Of a stretch of 64,000 nucleotides of DNA, positions 35,563-48,540 are shown one piece after another. The position numbers and the translations under genes are program-made. Numbering within the stretch: position 1 is the first letter of the stretch; each line of letters opens with the position of its first letter. This stretch comes from Stenogyne calaminthoides (taxonomy: Eukaryota > Streptophyta > Magnoliopsida > Lamiales > Lamiaceae), in assembly GCA_037126765.1 (NCBI GenBank), contig JBBCBC010000025.1:12741639-12805638 (forward strand), given 5' to 3'. Under the pieces are notes generated by a model. The model was not told the DNA's origin. It searched no databases and saw nothing but the letters and a program-made list of their open reading frames with translations.

Positions 35563-38500
35563 CTAATAATTTCTCCCACTTATACTCAAAGCAGATTGCA
35601 AATTCATTTGACACCCATTCCACTCACATGTCTCTCGAATGTATTCGAGAGGCGTACACTTTGTGAATGGATCTGCTAGGTCGTCCTTAGACGCTATCTT
35701 TGCCACATCTATATCTCCTCTCTTACGATTTCTCGTATAACATGTCTTTTCCTTTAATGTGTTTGTTTGACTCGTGGACTCTTGGTTCTCTTGAATTTGC
35801 AAATCGCCCTAGCAGATATTGCTAGTCAAATTCGAGAACACCATCCAAGTCCACTAAGAAGATCTAGAGTCCAATCGGTTCTTTCACCGCTTCACAAGTA
35901 GCTTACTTACCAGAGTCCCATGGTTGAAGTCGGTGATGCATTTACCTTCACACTCGTCCATTTGATGGCTACACTTCCCAAATGGAAACACACTAACGAG
36001 GCGGATAATTTACGAATCTATATCGATTGGAAATCCGAGTCCGGTATGGCCGATGGGGATTGGAGTATCGATCGATAAATTAACATTCTATCCCGGAGTT
36101 CTTTTCGGATACTTGAGGATGTTTTTAATCGTAGTCGATTAAGCTTTTCTGGGTTACTCGATATCTTGCTACCATGCCTACGTGAAAGCATATATCCTGG
36201 TCTCGTCACAAAGATTGCATACATAAGGTTTCCCTACTGTAGAAAGCACAAGGAATGCCTTTCATATCACCTATCTCCTTTTGCGTCTTAGGGGACATTT
36301 TCTTGGATAGATGGATTCCAAGTCTGAAAGGTACGAATCCTTTCTTGGAATCTTGCATGCTGAATCGTTTTAAAACCAGTGTCAATGTATGAATACTTGC
36401 GATAACCCGATCATCATCGTTTCTTGCGATCTCGAGTAATCTTGATCCCAAGGATGTGTCCGAAACTTTCCCTAAGTCTTTCATATCAAAACCTGCTTTT
36501 GAAATGCCATGCCCTTACGTCGACCACACCTTCACATCGTTCCCGATGATCACAATGTCATCTACGTATAGTACTAAGAATACCAATGCAGTTCCGACAC
36601 GTTTTTTATACACACAACTTTTAAACTTGTTTTGATCAAACCCATAAGACTTTATAACATGATCAAAACATTGGTTCCAAGCTCTAGATGTCTGTTTGAG
36701 TCCGTAAATGGACCTCTTGAGCTTTCAAACTAGGTGTTCTTGGCTGTTTCAATGAAACCTTGGTGTTGTTTGCACATAGATCTCTTTATCAAGACTTAGT
36801 TAAGAAAAGCCGTCTTGACATCTATTTGCCGATTTCAACGCGTCGAAATCTTGCACAATCGATAAGAGAATACGGATGGACTTAAGCATGGTTCTGGACG
36901 AAAAAATTTCCTCATAATCGATCTCTTTCTTTCTGAGTATAACCTTTCGCCATTAGTCTTGCTTTAAAAGGTTTCAACCTTCCCGTCCGATCCTCTTTTC
37001 CTCTTATATACCCACTTGCATCTAATGGGTTTGACCCCATTAAGTGGTTCGACTAGCTCCCACACTCTATTATGAAACATAGAACCCACTTTCGCTTTCA
37101 TTCTTTGTTTTGCCAAGAAGTTGCATCCTTATCTTGGAGTTCCTCGTCATATGTCCATGGAGTGCGATTCGGGAATCAAGTCCGAGGACTCTCCTATTCC
37201 CATGAATCTCTCGGGCGTCTAACAACCCTCCCACTATGACGAGAGGCTCCAGTGAAAGCGTATCGTTTGGTATATCATCTAAATCTGAGTTGTCACCGAG
37301 GTTTGCCCTCTAAAGCTCATTTAAGGTAATCTCACTGGTTTTTCTTTGGTTCAGATAGTTTTCTTCCAAAATCTAAAGTGGGTGCGGATGTCCACCTTTT
37401 GATCTTGGAACCATAGAACATTCACCCTTTTGTTCCCTCGGGGTATCCTACAAAAACGACCTTAATTCGATTGAGGATCCAATTTACGGTTTCCTTTGTC
37501 CAACACGTGGGCGGACACCCCAAATTTCTCATGTGTCTCATACTAGACTTGCGTCTGGTCCACAATTCTTTGGGGTTACTGGAACTGATTTGGATAGCAC
37601 CAAGTTCGAAATGTAAGTCATTTGTTTTTCAAGGCATGACCCCGAGCGACTTCGGAAGATCCGTATAACTCATCATTGATCTAACCATTTCCAAAAAATT
37701 ATGTTTGCTTCGCTCTGCAAACCCCCATTTTGTTGAGGGTTAAAGATGCGATGAAATTTGGGATCTGATCCCTTCATCGATAAGTAGTACAAAAACTCAT
37801 CATTTGAGGTATTAACTTCCCACGATCGGATCGTAGAGACTTGATCGTTTTTCCATATGATTCTCTGGCTTGAGCCTTAAATTCTTTAGAATTTCTCAAA
37901 GGTCTCGGATTCATGCTTCATAAGGAAAATGTACCTTGAGTAATCATCAATAAAATTACTCATAACCTCCTCTTGCTTTGGTTGACATTTGACTACATAC
38001 ATCTATGTGAACGATCTCTAACACTTTTTTAGCCCCATTCCTTGGCTCCAAATGCCATCTTGGTCATATTACCCTCCAAATATGATTCGCGAGTTGGAAT
38101 CGATTCAACTTGGAGACGCTCCCATGAACCATCTTTCACCAACCTTTGGATCCTCTTTGGATTTATATGACCTAATCTTAGATGCCAAAAAGTGTCTCGT
38201 TCACGTCGATGAACATTTTCTTTTCTCGGAAGCAGTTGATGTGTTATAGGATACATTTAAGTGAGTGGTGTGCCTGATTAATTGTATAGAGATTTTCCAT
38301 CAATGTCCCGTAATCGGATACACTCATCATTTCAAAAATGATGTCATTCTTATTAGAAGAAACTTAGTGTCCTTTAATCGAATTTTAGAAACCGAAAGTG
38401 AATTCTTTCTAAAAGCGGGAACACAAAGATAATCTCAAAAAAACTTTATCTTCAAAAGATAGGTGCACTTCTCCCCTTTCTTTTAGCTCTTTTACTCATG

Positions 38501-39300
38501 TAGCATTGCAATGTCTCTGGCATTGCGTAGTATTGCGATAATCGTTACTCCGTAGCATTGCAATATCTGCCACTTACGTAGCATTGCAATGTCTTCTACT
38601 TTCGTAACGTTGCCCAGTGTGATGAGGATCTCACTCCCACTACGTTGCCGGATCATTTAGAACCCGTGAAGCCAACATGATTAGTGGATCTCGTATCAAC
38701 CACCCACGAGTGAGAAGTATACGCCGCTAAACAAGTTTCAACAACTAGTGTGTGAGAATTACCTTTCTTTCCGTCCCTTATGGGGTTGGAACAGTAAACC
38801 TCCATTGTCCTCTCTCCGCATGACTTAAAGCACACTTCCTCTTTGGATTTTCCTTGACTCAACAAGCATTCCTCATCTTACCATTGCCCTTGGCAACAGT
38901 TGAGTTTTGTTGCTTATGGCCTTTGGTCCTCTTCTTTATCTTGCCTACCCTTGGCCTAGAAGATGAAGACGGACCACTTGCCGTCAAAGCTTGAGTTTGG
39001 TGCCTTATCATCATTTCTGCCGAGTCCAAAAGTTTGCAACAAATTAGCTAGCGAGGCCAAAATGCTCAAAAAAACCTTTCTAGGCAGAGAATGAAGTACC
39101 AAATTCATCTGAGTCTCTAGATCATAATCTGCCTTCGAAATCTCAAGTTTGTTCAGATGGGCCATCTATTTTGAGGCCGTAATCCCTTCGGGTTTTTCCT
39201 CCACCATTTTTAGTGACGACATCTCTCTGAGGTGATCGGCGAGTCCCGCGTGTTTTGACTCGTCGGTTGGCTCATCGATTTTTGTGTGTCAAAATCCACT
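35563..39300 (-). pseudogene. Decayed gag-pol of inner copia element
   Basis: Recognisable pieces in minus-strand order are: gag (LETQMNLVLHSLPRKVF, about 39165-38990), a degenerate zinc knuckle and protease remnant (VVDTRSTNHV, about 38865-38653), the GAG-pre-integrase region (FWHLRLGHINPKRIQRLV, about 38180), weak integrase, RT with an intact YVDD at 36568-36557, RT end (DSKKGFVPFRLGIHLSKK), RNase H scraps at 36018-36224, and a C-terminal LADPFTK motif near 35725. Many stops and frameshifts separate them. The first half of gag is not recognisable. The region cannot encode working proteins. Confidence 0.85.
38500..38615. repeat. Short tandem repeat inside inner copia protease region
   Basis: GTAGCATTGCAATGTCT and close variants occur three to four times with about 36-50 bp spacing. 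The outer element has only a short GC-rich sequence at the matching place (about 44360-44385). This is a local expansion within decayed coding sequence. Confidence 0.65.
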
Positions 39301-40119
39301 TGTGCTTTTTTGTGCGATTAGGACAATTATAATTTTCCAATCAATATAGTTTCCATACATATTGTATTGACTTTAAAGTATAATAACGATGGATTTAAAA
39401 AGGTAAACACATCTTTGAATGAAATAAATAACTATATGCATAAGCACAAGTATATCACAAGGTTTGATCACATGCATCATATTAAAATCTCAAAAAATAT
39501 GAACATGCATCAGCCAACATCTCAAAACAGTTTAAATAAGCCCGTGGGGTGGGTCATTATTTAAACACATTCAAAAGCGAGTTACAAACAAGAACGATTT
39601 ACAAACCTTTAATATCCAGTTAATAGTTGGCTCCCTTGACCAATATAAAATTGGCGGGGACTTGAGAAGTATATGCATATCAATTTTATACCTAAGTAAT
39701 AACCATGATTAAATACAGGATTACTATTTAAACTTTGATCGAGCCTCGTGGGGAGGTCATAAATCGCCACTAGTAATAACCAACAATCATCCTTTGGAAT
39801 TCATTCATGTGAAACCTATCTTTTTGACCGTCATTAGAATTTCTCCAAAAAGAATTCACAAATAAATAAATCATGGAGGTCAAAATTAATTCAATTTTAT
39901 TATCGAGAATAAAATTGTCAATTAATTATTTAAAACATACTTAGTAATTTTGAAGTTGAGATTTTTCAATTTGGCAACCCTCATTGCAAACACATTTAAA
40001 CAAATTAAATAAAAGCATAAGATAAAGACAAATAAATCAAGCATAACGTAAAAAAATAAACATATTGGGCACAAATTATCCAATTGTCATGGTTTGATTT
40101 TTCTTGGCTTGATCTTGAA

Positions 40120-40570
40120 GAAAACACGTCTCGAATTTCTCCCCTTTCGTTCGTCTCGAAAAAAAATACTTCGCTCGAACCGCCACGCCCCGGCACTAAC
40201 GGCCGGGATGACGCCCGATCCGTAGCCACTCACTTGGGCGGCCTAAGCGACCTCGGCCTGCTGGCGAGCCACGCCCTTGGCCTTCCTCGGCTTAGACGCC
40301 TCGGTAATCGGCGAGTCGGCGATCCTCGGCGAAGATCCGCAGGTGCATCCGCCCAAGATCCGTCTTGTAAGGCCTTCCCATCTCCGCCTCGTCTCGCCAC
40401 GTCTCGGCAGCCTCACGTCTCCTTGTAGCGCTTTTCGCAACCACCGTCCGCTTCGGCTTTGGAAGCGCGTACCCTTTGTCGCGTCGGCCCTACGTCCTCA
40501 TCGTGCTTCGGCCGGCCTACGCCTGCGCCCAGCGTGCCGTGCATACATACCCCGCGCCTTCGCTGTTCTA
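40120..40570 (-). other. GC-rich leader segment of inner copia element
   Basis: This lies between the 5' LTR/primer site and gag. It is an island of high GC in AT-rich surroundings, with CGCC/CGGC words and short open frames on both strands. The flanks match the outer leader (CATATTGGGCACA...ATCCAATTGTCATGG). The GC-rich core itself is different from, and longer than, the outer one. Its origin is unknown and no product is recognised. Confidence 0.5.
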
Positions 40571-40900
40571 GATTTAGTCCTTTAATTCTTCGTTTTTTCG
40601 TTCCGTCCGGTTACAATTTATTTACAAAAATAAATAAACCTGAATCTGAACTAGTCTATTACATTGATCAAATCAAACAAATCCTAGTCTACTTAAAAGG
40701 GATTTTCTCACGAGGGCAAAAACAAATCCGAGCGAATCGAATTAAAAACCACGGTTTATGCATGCAAAATAAAACATTAAAATCCATGACAATTGGATAC
40801 CAAAAACAGATCTATGATTCTACTATCCAATTTCAAATTTAATGTCTCTGAATTAAATTACAATTTAAAAATTGAGCCCAAAACAAAGGCTCGATGCGAT

Positions 40901-42847
40901 TATTGGGGAATGAGTTGCACAAATCTATTAAGGTGAATATTTAAATACAAATTTAATTCATTAATTATTACTAGCATGAATTAATCATATATTAATTCAA
41001 ATAATAATTGCAACAACATATCATGCATATAAAAAGCCACGTAAAACCTCGCATGGGAATCTCGGGTTTACGTGAACGTACCTCTCTGATTCTTGTTGAC
41101 TTTGGTCGGACGGACTAACCAAAAGGACTTCCCAAGTATTCCCTTAGCTCTTTCTCGATAATCCGGTGGAAGGATACTCGCGAACAATTAACAAAAGGAA
41201 AAAAATAAACTTTGGTGCACCACTTATGTGGATTTTCTAATATTTCCAGCACATGAAATTGTACACGACTCACAATTGTAGTTTTTCAAAAAAAACACAA
41301 TCATCGACGTTACAAAATATCAAATATTTTATCGACGATATTTTTTTTCCGAAAAACCAATTTTAGGTAATGTTCTTTGAAATGAAACATTCATCCCCTA
41401 TTTATAGAGGAGAGGGGAGAAAATTACATGTGAAATAAGGAGGAAAAAATCTTTTCTTGATCTCCAAGAAATCTTGAATATATCTCATATATTCTTTTCT
41501 CCATAATTAAAATATTCCACAAAATCTCACTCTCTTATTTGTTATGGAATATTTCGAAATATTAGGGATCAAGATTCCAAGATTTAGATCTTCTTGAATT
41601 TATGAGATATTCTTGTACTTCAAGAAATACATATCTTCCATAATATCTTTTCAAGAAAATCAAGAAAATCTTTCTTGCCCAATTATATTTCAAAATTTTT
41701 AAAATCTCTATTATGAATAACCAAGTGGGAGATTTCTTGAATTTAATGAGATGATCTTGTATTCCAAGAATACATATCTTCATTCCATAACAAAATTCAA
41801 AGAAAATCTTTCTCCCCTCTTATCCATAATTTTCGAAATAATAGGAAAAATTAAGCAACAATATTTATTTTATTTTAATCACCTTTTCAGTTAATGGACT
41901 ATTTGTTGGGCTACTCAGGGGGCCTTTAGGAGAATTAAGATTGGACCTTCTAATGGATCTTGAATATCTAATATTGAGCCACAATATAATTCAAGCCCAT
42001 AAATATTAATTAATCCCACTACATAATTAATATTGCACTATCCATCTTAACCCATATTACGATCGATATGGCTCCGGTCTTTATTTCCCGTGTTTAAGAT
42101 TATCTAGCCCATTAATTAATTCAAGCCCTTTGAATAGCTTTCCGTTAATTAATATCTTTTGTCCTTGGTAGAATCGGTTCAACATTATTATCCATCTGGG
42201 AAACTATTTCCACTTGCAAGATTTAGTATGATAAAACTTATGAACCTCCCAAGGGCAAATCAAAAAAGCGTGCTTTGCACACGATTCTTCGTATTAAATC
42301 TTAGCAATCACATGTGACCAATAATATTGCCCAAGATAAAAAGTATTGAATCTCTCTACGATTAAGCTACCCATGATAAGTCAAAGCAATAGTTACCAAT
42401 CCCACGTGATCCTATTTAAGGGGCGAAGGTTAAGAAATAACGAACCATCGAGGTCTAATTCTTCCCTTGCTCGGATTAAGAATTTATCCTCATGTAGGTC
42501 CTATTCAAATGATCACCATGCACTAGTGTAATCTTTTGGTCAAGACAAACCAATCTGAGCCTTACACTTCAACCTTTCGCGATGGTTGTTCATTTCCATC
42601 TAGGTCGTGAATGGCGTACTTTTTTAGTTACAAGGACATTAAATTTAATCTTCTGTGATGCGGTATCACTAAATTAACTTCTGATGTAACACGTCATTTA
42701 ATTATTGAACAATTATGCAGTAAATATATATAACATTCAATCATATTTAAAGCATCAGTGATAAACAATTTATTTCAGTAAATAAGTCTAGAAATTCAGT
42801 TTCGATTATACAAAGTAAAAAGCATACTTTTCAGTATAATCCCAACA
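40901..42847 (-). repeat. 5' LTR of inner copia element
   Basis: 1947 bp ending CCCAACA. The opposite end reads TATTGGGG in place of TGTTGGGG, a single change in the terminal dinucleotide. The adjacent primer-binding site is degenerate compared with the outer element. It carries a minus-strand TATAAATAG at about 41407-41399. Confidence 0.9.
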
Positions 42848-45271
42848 CCAATCCGTCCCTCTTTCTCTTGTATACCCACTTGCAACCAATGGGCTTGACC
42901 CCATTAAGTGGTTCGACTAGCTCCCACACTCTGTTATGATCCATAGGCCTCATTTATGCTTTCATTGCCTTTTGCCAAAAAACCGCATCCTTGTCTTGGA
43001 TTGCCTCATCATATGTCCATGGTCCGATTAAGTCTTTGTCCGGGAATCAAGTCCGAGGACTCTCCTATCCCCATGAATCTCTCGGGCTGTCTCACAACCC
43101 TCCCACTCTGATGAGGTTCCGCCAGAAAGTGTGTCATTTGGTATATCATCTTGTACAAATTTAGCGATGAGGTTAGCTCCTTAGCTCACTTAAGGTAATC
43201 TCATACGGTCTTCTTTTGTTCATATAGTCTTCCTCCAAAAATCTAAAGTGGGTGCTTATTACCATTCGGGACCATAGAACACACACCCTTTTGTTCCCTC
43301 GGGGTATCCTATAAACAACCTTAATTCTGATCGAGGATCCAATTTCCCCGCCTTCCTTGTCCAACACGTGGGCGGACACCCCCCAAATTCTCATGTGTCT
43401 CAAATCGGGCTTGAACAGGTCCACAATTCTTTGGGAGTTTTGGAAACCGATTTGGATGGCACCAAGTTCAGAATGTAAGCCGTTGTTTCCAAGGCATGAC
43501 CCCAGAACGACTTGGGAAGATCCGCATAACACATCATTGATCTAACCATTTCTAAAAGAGTTCTGTTTTCTTTAGCTCTGCAACCCCATTTTGTTGAGGG
43601 TTAAAGTCCGATCGGTGGGATACAATCCCTTCATCTGACAAGTAGTTCAAAAATTCATCATTGAGGTACTCGCCTCCACGATCTAATCGTAGAGACTTGA
43701 TACGTTTTTCCCTATGATTCTCTGCTTGAGCCTTAAATTCTTTGAATTTCTCAAAGGTCTCAGATTTATGCTTCATAAGGAAAATATAACCGTACCTCGA
43801 GTAGTCATCAATAAAAGTGACGAAATACTCGTAACCTCCTCTTGCTTTGGTTGACATTGGACCACATACGTCTGTGTGAACGATTTCTAACACTTCTTTG
43901 GCTCTATTCCCCTTGGCTCCGAATGCCCTCTTGGTCATTTTACCCTCCAAACATGATTCGCAGGTTGGAATTGGTTCAACTTGGAGAGACTCTAGTGAAC
44001 CGTCTTTCACCAACCTTTGGATCCTCTTTGGATTAATATGTCCCAATCTTAGATGCCATAGAAGTGTTTCGTTCACGTCTGATGAACGTTTTCTTTTATC
44101 GGAAATAGTTGATGTGTTATAGGATGCATTTCGTGAGTGGTGTGCACAGTTAATTGTATAGAGATTACTTGACAACGTTCCATGACAGATAAATTTATCA
44201 TAAAGAGAAATGGTAACAACTTTATCAAAAGTAACCGAATATCCATCAAGGTAAAGTTTAGAAACCGAAATTAAATTCTTTCTAAAATTCTGAATGTAAA
44301 GTACATCTCTTAAAATTAAAACTCTGTCTTCAAAAGACAGGTGCACTTCTCCCACTGCTTCAGCTGCCACTCTCGTGGCATCGCCCAATGTGATGAGGAT
44401 CTCACTCCCACTAAGTTGTCGGGTCCGCTTGAACCCCTGTAAAGTGAAACATACATGATCAGTGGATCCCGTATCCACCACCCATAAATGGGAGGCACAC
44501 GCCGCTAAGCAAGTTTCAACAACTAGTGCGTGAGAATTACCTTTCCTTCCATTCCTTTTGGGATTGGAACAGGCTGACCTCCAATGTCCCTTTTCACCGC
44601 ACTTGAAGCATTTTCCTTTTGGTACTTTCTTGAAACCCATCCAACTAGCTGTCTTTCTCTTACTTTTGGATCTGACCACTTTCTTTTTCTTGAGTCTTGC
44701 CTTCCATTGGCCTAGATCTTGAGAAAAGACTTTTGGTCACCAATGCTTCGTCTTTCTTTCCTAAATGCTTCTCTATTATCTCCAAGGCTTCTTGTAGAGT
44801 GTCCATAGTAAACATGTGATCGCTCATCACAAAACTACAGTAAAACTCATCAAAACACCTTGGAAGAGTTAGGAAAAGAAATTCGATTTGAGCCTCATCA
44901 CAATACTTAGTACCGAGATAAGCAAGTTTATCAAAATGATATTTTATTTTGAGAACATGCTCCCTTACGGGTGTTCCCTCAGCCATTTTTAGCCTAGCCA
45001 CGTCGCCGGTTTTAAACTAATTGATCATGTGGTCTTTTGTTAAAAATATTTCCTCAAGACTTTGTATAATTTCTGCAGCAGACTCAACACCTTCATGAAT
45101 GTGTCTCAAATCATCAGACAGTGAAGTCAAGATTACATGTTTCATGGGTTCATTGGCCTGCTCCCGAATATTATACAAGTGCCTTTCCGCATCAGATCCA
45201 TCAGTAGGCATACGTGGCTTGGGTACATCAAGAACCCAATGATGTTCTTGTGCTGGTAGGACAAAACTCAT
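42848..45271 (-). pseudogene. Outer copia gag, protease and integrase
   Basis: Gag starts at an ATG at 45271 and is stopped at about 45017. It continues in frame-shifted pieces with an UBN2-type region (LAYLGTKYCDEAQIEFLFLT, about 45001-44660). From 44679 to 43552 one long frame of 375 residues carries a zinc knuckle CFKCGEKGHWRSAC (CX2CX4HX4C) and the protease WVVDTGSTDHV. It continues with the GAG-pre-integrase HLRLGHINPKRIQRL with CESC, and an integrase core with HTDVCGPM, YFVTFIDDYSRYGY and LRLDRGGEY. The downstream integrase end (43532-42848) is fragmentary. The pieces join the RT half at 33522 once the inner element is discounted. Confidence 0.92.
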
Positions 45272-46129
45272 ATTCCGTTTCCAAACAATATAGTTATCTC
45301 CAGTTAATTGGTGTTCTTTGAGTGTATATAGCGCGATGGATTAAAAGGTTGCGACATGATGAACTGAAATAAATAATAATATGCATAAGCACAAATATAT
45401 CACAAAAATTCGATCACATGTTTCATATTAAAATCTAAAAAAAATATGAACATGCATCAGCCAACATCTCAAAACAATTTAAATAAGTCATGTGGGGTGG
45501 GTCATTATTTAAACACATTCAAGCAGGTTACAAATAAGAACAGTTACAAACCTTTAATATCCAGATTAATAGTTGGCTCCCACTTGACCAATATAAAATT
45601 GAGGGACTTGAGGAAGTATATGCATATCAATTTTATACCTAAGTAATAATCATGATTAAATACATAATTATTATTTAAACTTTGATCGAGCCTAAATGGG
45701 GGGGTCTTAAATAGCCACTAATAATAATCCACAATCATCCGTTTGGAATTTATTCATGTGAAAGCTATCTTTTGACCGTCCCGTGGGGGGAATTTCTCCA
45801 AAAGAATTCACAAATAAATAAATCATGGAGGTCAAAATTAATTCAATTTTATCAAAATTAATTCAATTTTATTATCCTGAATAAAATTGTCAATTAATTG
45901 TTTAAGCATACTTAGTAATTTTTGAAAGTGAGATTTTTCAAAACATTTTCTCATGCATCGCAAATTTAAACACAATTTAAATAAGCATAAAATAATGCAT
46001 AAACATCAAGACAAAAAATTAAACATATTGGGCACATTTATCCAATTGTCATGGTTAATTTTTGTCTTGATCTTGAAAAAATCGTCTTCATCTTGAAAAA
46101 TCCCTTCACCATCTTAAAAAAAAATGCCT

Positions 46130-46385
46130 TGTCATCCATCGCGGCCATGGGTTCGCCCTCGAAAAGCTCCCACTTGACCATCTTAAAAAAAAAAATTGTC
46201 GTCGCCCAGCCGTCGCCGCTGCGTCGCGCTCGACCTGCCGCCACGCCCTCCATGGTCCCCAGCGCGAGCTTGGCCCTTGGCCTCGACTCCACGCCTTTAT
46301 ACCCGCCAGCCTTTGCGCCGTCACGTTTTAATTTAACTTCGTCTCCACTCTATGCCCGGTTCCGATCCCGTCTTTTAATTCTTAC
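46130..46385 (-). other. GC-rich leader segment of outer copia element
   Basis: This is a short island of CGCC/GTCG-rich sequence between the primer site and gag. A minus-strand frame of 84 codons spans 46292-46038. Its flanks align with the inner leader but the core does not. No known domain is recognised. Confidence 0.45.
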
Positions 46386-46685
46386 GATCCCGTTTACATC
46401 CGGGTTAAATTTATAAAAAAATAAATAAACCTAGATCTAGACTAGTCTATTACATTGATCAAATTAAATAAATTCTAATCTACTTGTGGATTTTCTCACG
46501 AGGCAAAACGAATTCGAACGAATCGAATTAAAAAACCACAATTTATATGCATGCATAAATAAACACATTAAATTCCATGACAATTGGATACCTGCAAAAA
46601 AGATCTAGCAATTCTACTATCCAATTTCAAATTTAATGAAAACGAATTAAATTACAATTTAAAATTCAGAGCCCGAAACCGAGGC

Positions 46686-46697
46686 TCTGATACCAGT
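46686..46697 (-). other. Primer-binding site of outer copia element
   Basis: On the minus strand the sequence next to the LTR end (CCCAACA) reads ACTGGTATCAGAGC. TGGTATCAGAGC is the standard plant copia site complementary to the 3' end of initiator methionine tRNA. This fixes the LTR at 46698-48540 as the 5' LTR. Confidence 0.95.
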
Positions 46698-48540
46698 TGT
46701 TGGGGAATTAATTGTCTGGATCTATTCGGGATGAATATTTAAATACAAATTTAATTCTAACAATTATTACTAGCATGAATTAATCATATATTAATTCAAA
46801 TAATAATTCAACAACAAATCATGCATATAAAACAAATCACGTAAATCCCACGATGCTGAATTACTACGAAGTTTACGTGAACTTACCTCTTGAATGACAA
46901 TGGTCTCGTCGATGAAAACACACCAAAAGACCTTCCCAAGTATTCCCTAGTCCTTGCTTTCGACAATCCGTTGGAAGGAAGCTCGCGAACAATTAACAAA
47001 AGGAAAATAAAATTTGTTGCACCACCTTTTGTGGATTTACTATTTTTTCAAAGACATGGAATTGCATTTGGAAATGAAACATTCATCCCCTATTTATAGA
47101 GGTGTAGTGGCCAAATTTTTTTTGCATATGGAATAGAGGGAAAAAAATCTTTTCTTGATCTCCAAGAAATCTTGAATATATCTCATATATTCTTTTTCTA
47201 CATAATTAAAATATTCCATATAAATCCCACTCTCTCTTGTTATGGTGTATTTTCGAAAAAGAAGATAAAGAAAACCAAGATTTGGATCTTCTTGAATTTA
47301 TGAGATATACTTGTATTTCTAGAAATACATATCTTCCATAATATCTTTTCAAGAAAATCAAGAAAATCTTTCTTTCCCTTCTTTTTCAAAATTTCAAAAT
47401 TTCCAATATAAATAACCAAGTGGGAGATTTCTTGAATTTAATGAGATAATCTTGTATTCCAAGAATACATATCTTCATTCCATAACAAAATTGAAAGAAA
47501 ATCTTTCTCCTCTTTTATTCATATTTTTCGAAAAAAATGAGGAAAAATAAGCAACAAATTTATTTTATTTTTAAACACCTTTTTCAGTTATTGGACTTTA
47601 TGTTGGGCTACTTGGGGGGCCTTTAGAAGAATTAAGATTGGACCTTCCAATGGATCTTGAATTATCAATATTGAGCCACAATATTATTCAAGCCCATAAA
47701 TATTAATTAATCCCACTACATAATTAATATTGCACTATCCATCTTAACCCATATTACAGTTAATATGGCTCCCGGTCATTATTTCCCGTGTTTAAGATTA
47801 TCTAGCCCATTAGTTAATTCAAGCCACTGAAATAACTTTCCATTAATTAATATCTTTTATCCTTGGTAAAGGAACGGTTCAACATTATTATCCATACCGG
47901 AAACTAGTTCCACTTGCAAGATTTGGTATGATAAAACTTATGAACCTCCCAAGGGGGCAAATCGAACAAGCGTACTTGCACACAATTCTCTGTATTAAAT
48001 CTTAGCAATCGCATGTGACCAATAATATTACCCAAGATATAGAGTATTGAATCTCATTGATTCTCTTCCCGTAATAAGTCAAAGCAATAGTTACTAACCA
48101 CACGCAATCATATTTAAGGGACGAAGATTAAGAAATAACGAACCACTGAGGTCTAATTCTTCCTAGTTCAGTTCTGAAGAATTTATCCTCCTGTAGGTCC
48201 TCTTCAGTGCATCAATCATGCGTTAGTGTAATCTCTTGGTCAAGACAAACCAATCTGAGCCTTACACTTCAACCTTTCACGATGGATTGTTCATTTCCAT
48301 CTAGGTCGTGAATGGTGTACTTTTAGTTACAAGGGACTGTTAATTTAATCTTCTGTGATCTGGTATCACTAAATTAACTACAATGTAACACGTCTTATTT
48401 ATTGAACAGCTTATGCGAAGAAATATATGTAACATTCGATGATATTTAAAGCATCGCTGATAAACAATTTATTTCAAGAATAAATCCGAAATTGATCGAT
48501 TATACAAAGTAAAAGCATACTTTCAAAGATAATCCCAACA
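46698..48540 (-). repeat. 5' LTR of outer copia element
   Basis: 1843 bp, TGTTGGG ... CCCAACA, with a minus-strand TATAAATAG at about 47099-47091 as the likely core promoter. It is flanked on the outside by TACCT, matching the far side of the element. Confidence 0.93.

Larger units (their letters stand above)
33523..42847 (-). mobile_element. Inner Ty1/copia element nested in the outer one
   Basis: LTRs at 33523-35475 and 40901-42847 resemble the outer LTRs. Both carry about 100 extra bases (around 33892-34005 and 41268-41375), marking a distinct subfamily. The outer pol sequence breaks at CCTTCCCG|T and resumes at TCTTTCTCTTGTATACCCAC. The same junction is continuous inside the inner element's own pol at about 36985, which proves the nesting. 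No clean 5-bp duplication is visible (CCCGT against CCAAT). The coding part is heavily decayed. Confidence 0.93.
30189..48540 (-). mobile_element. Outer Ty1/copia LTR retrotransposon (18.35 kb, including a nested element)
   Basis: The two LTRs (30189-32011 and 46698-48540) begin TGTTGGG and end CCCAACA and differ only modestly. An exact 5-bp duplication, TACCT, flanks the whole (30184-30188 and 48541-48545). The internal order on the minus strand is primer site, GC-rich leader, gag, protease, integrase, then after the nested insertion reverse transcriptase and RNase H. That is copia order. Removing the inner element (33523-42847) leaves about 9.0 kb, a normal size for a copia with long LTRs. 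Coding capacity is broken by stops and frameshifts. Confidence 0.95.

Noticed and set aside
38500..38615. CRISPR-like array
   Set aside because: Only three to four imperfect repeats with no regular spacers, in plant retroelement sequence; a simple tandem repeat.
40084..40842. Plus-strand frames of 102-127 codons in a GC-rich island
   Set aside because: Antisense to the copia element and confined to the variable leader; no recognised product.
42848..42856. Exact 5-bp target duplication for the inner copia element
   Set aside because: Left flank is CCCGT and right flank CCAAT; the match is not there, so nesting is argued from the interrupted pol sequence instead.
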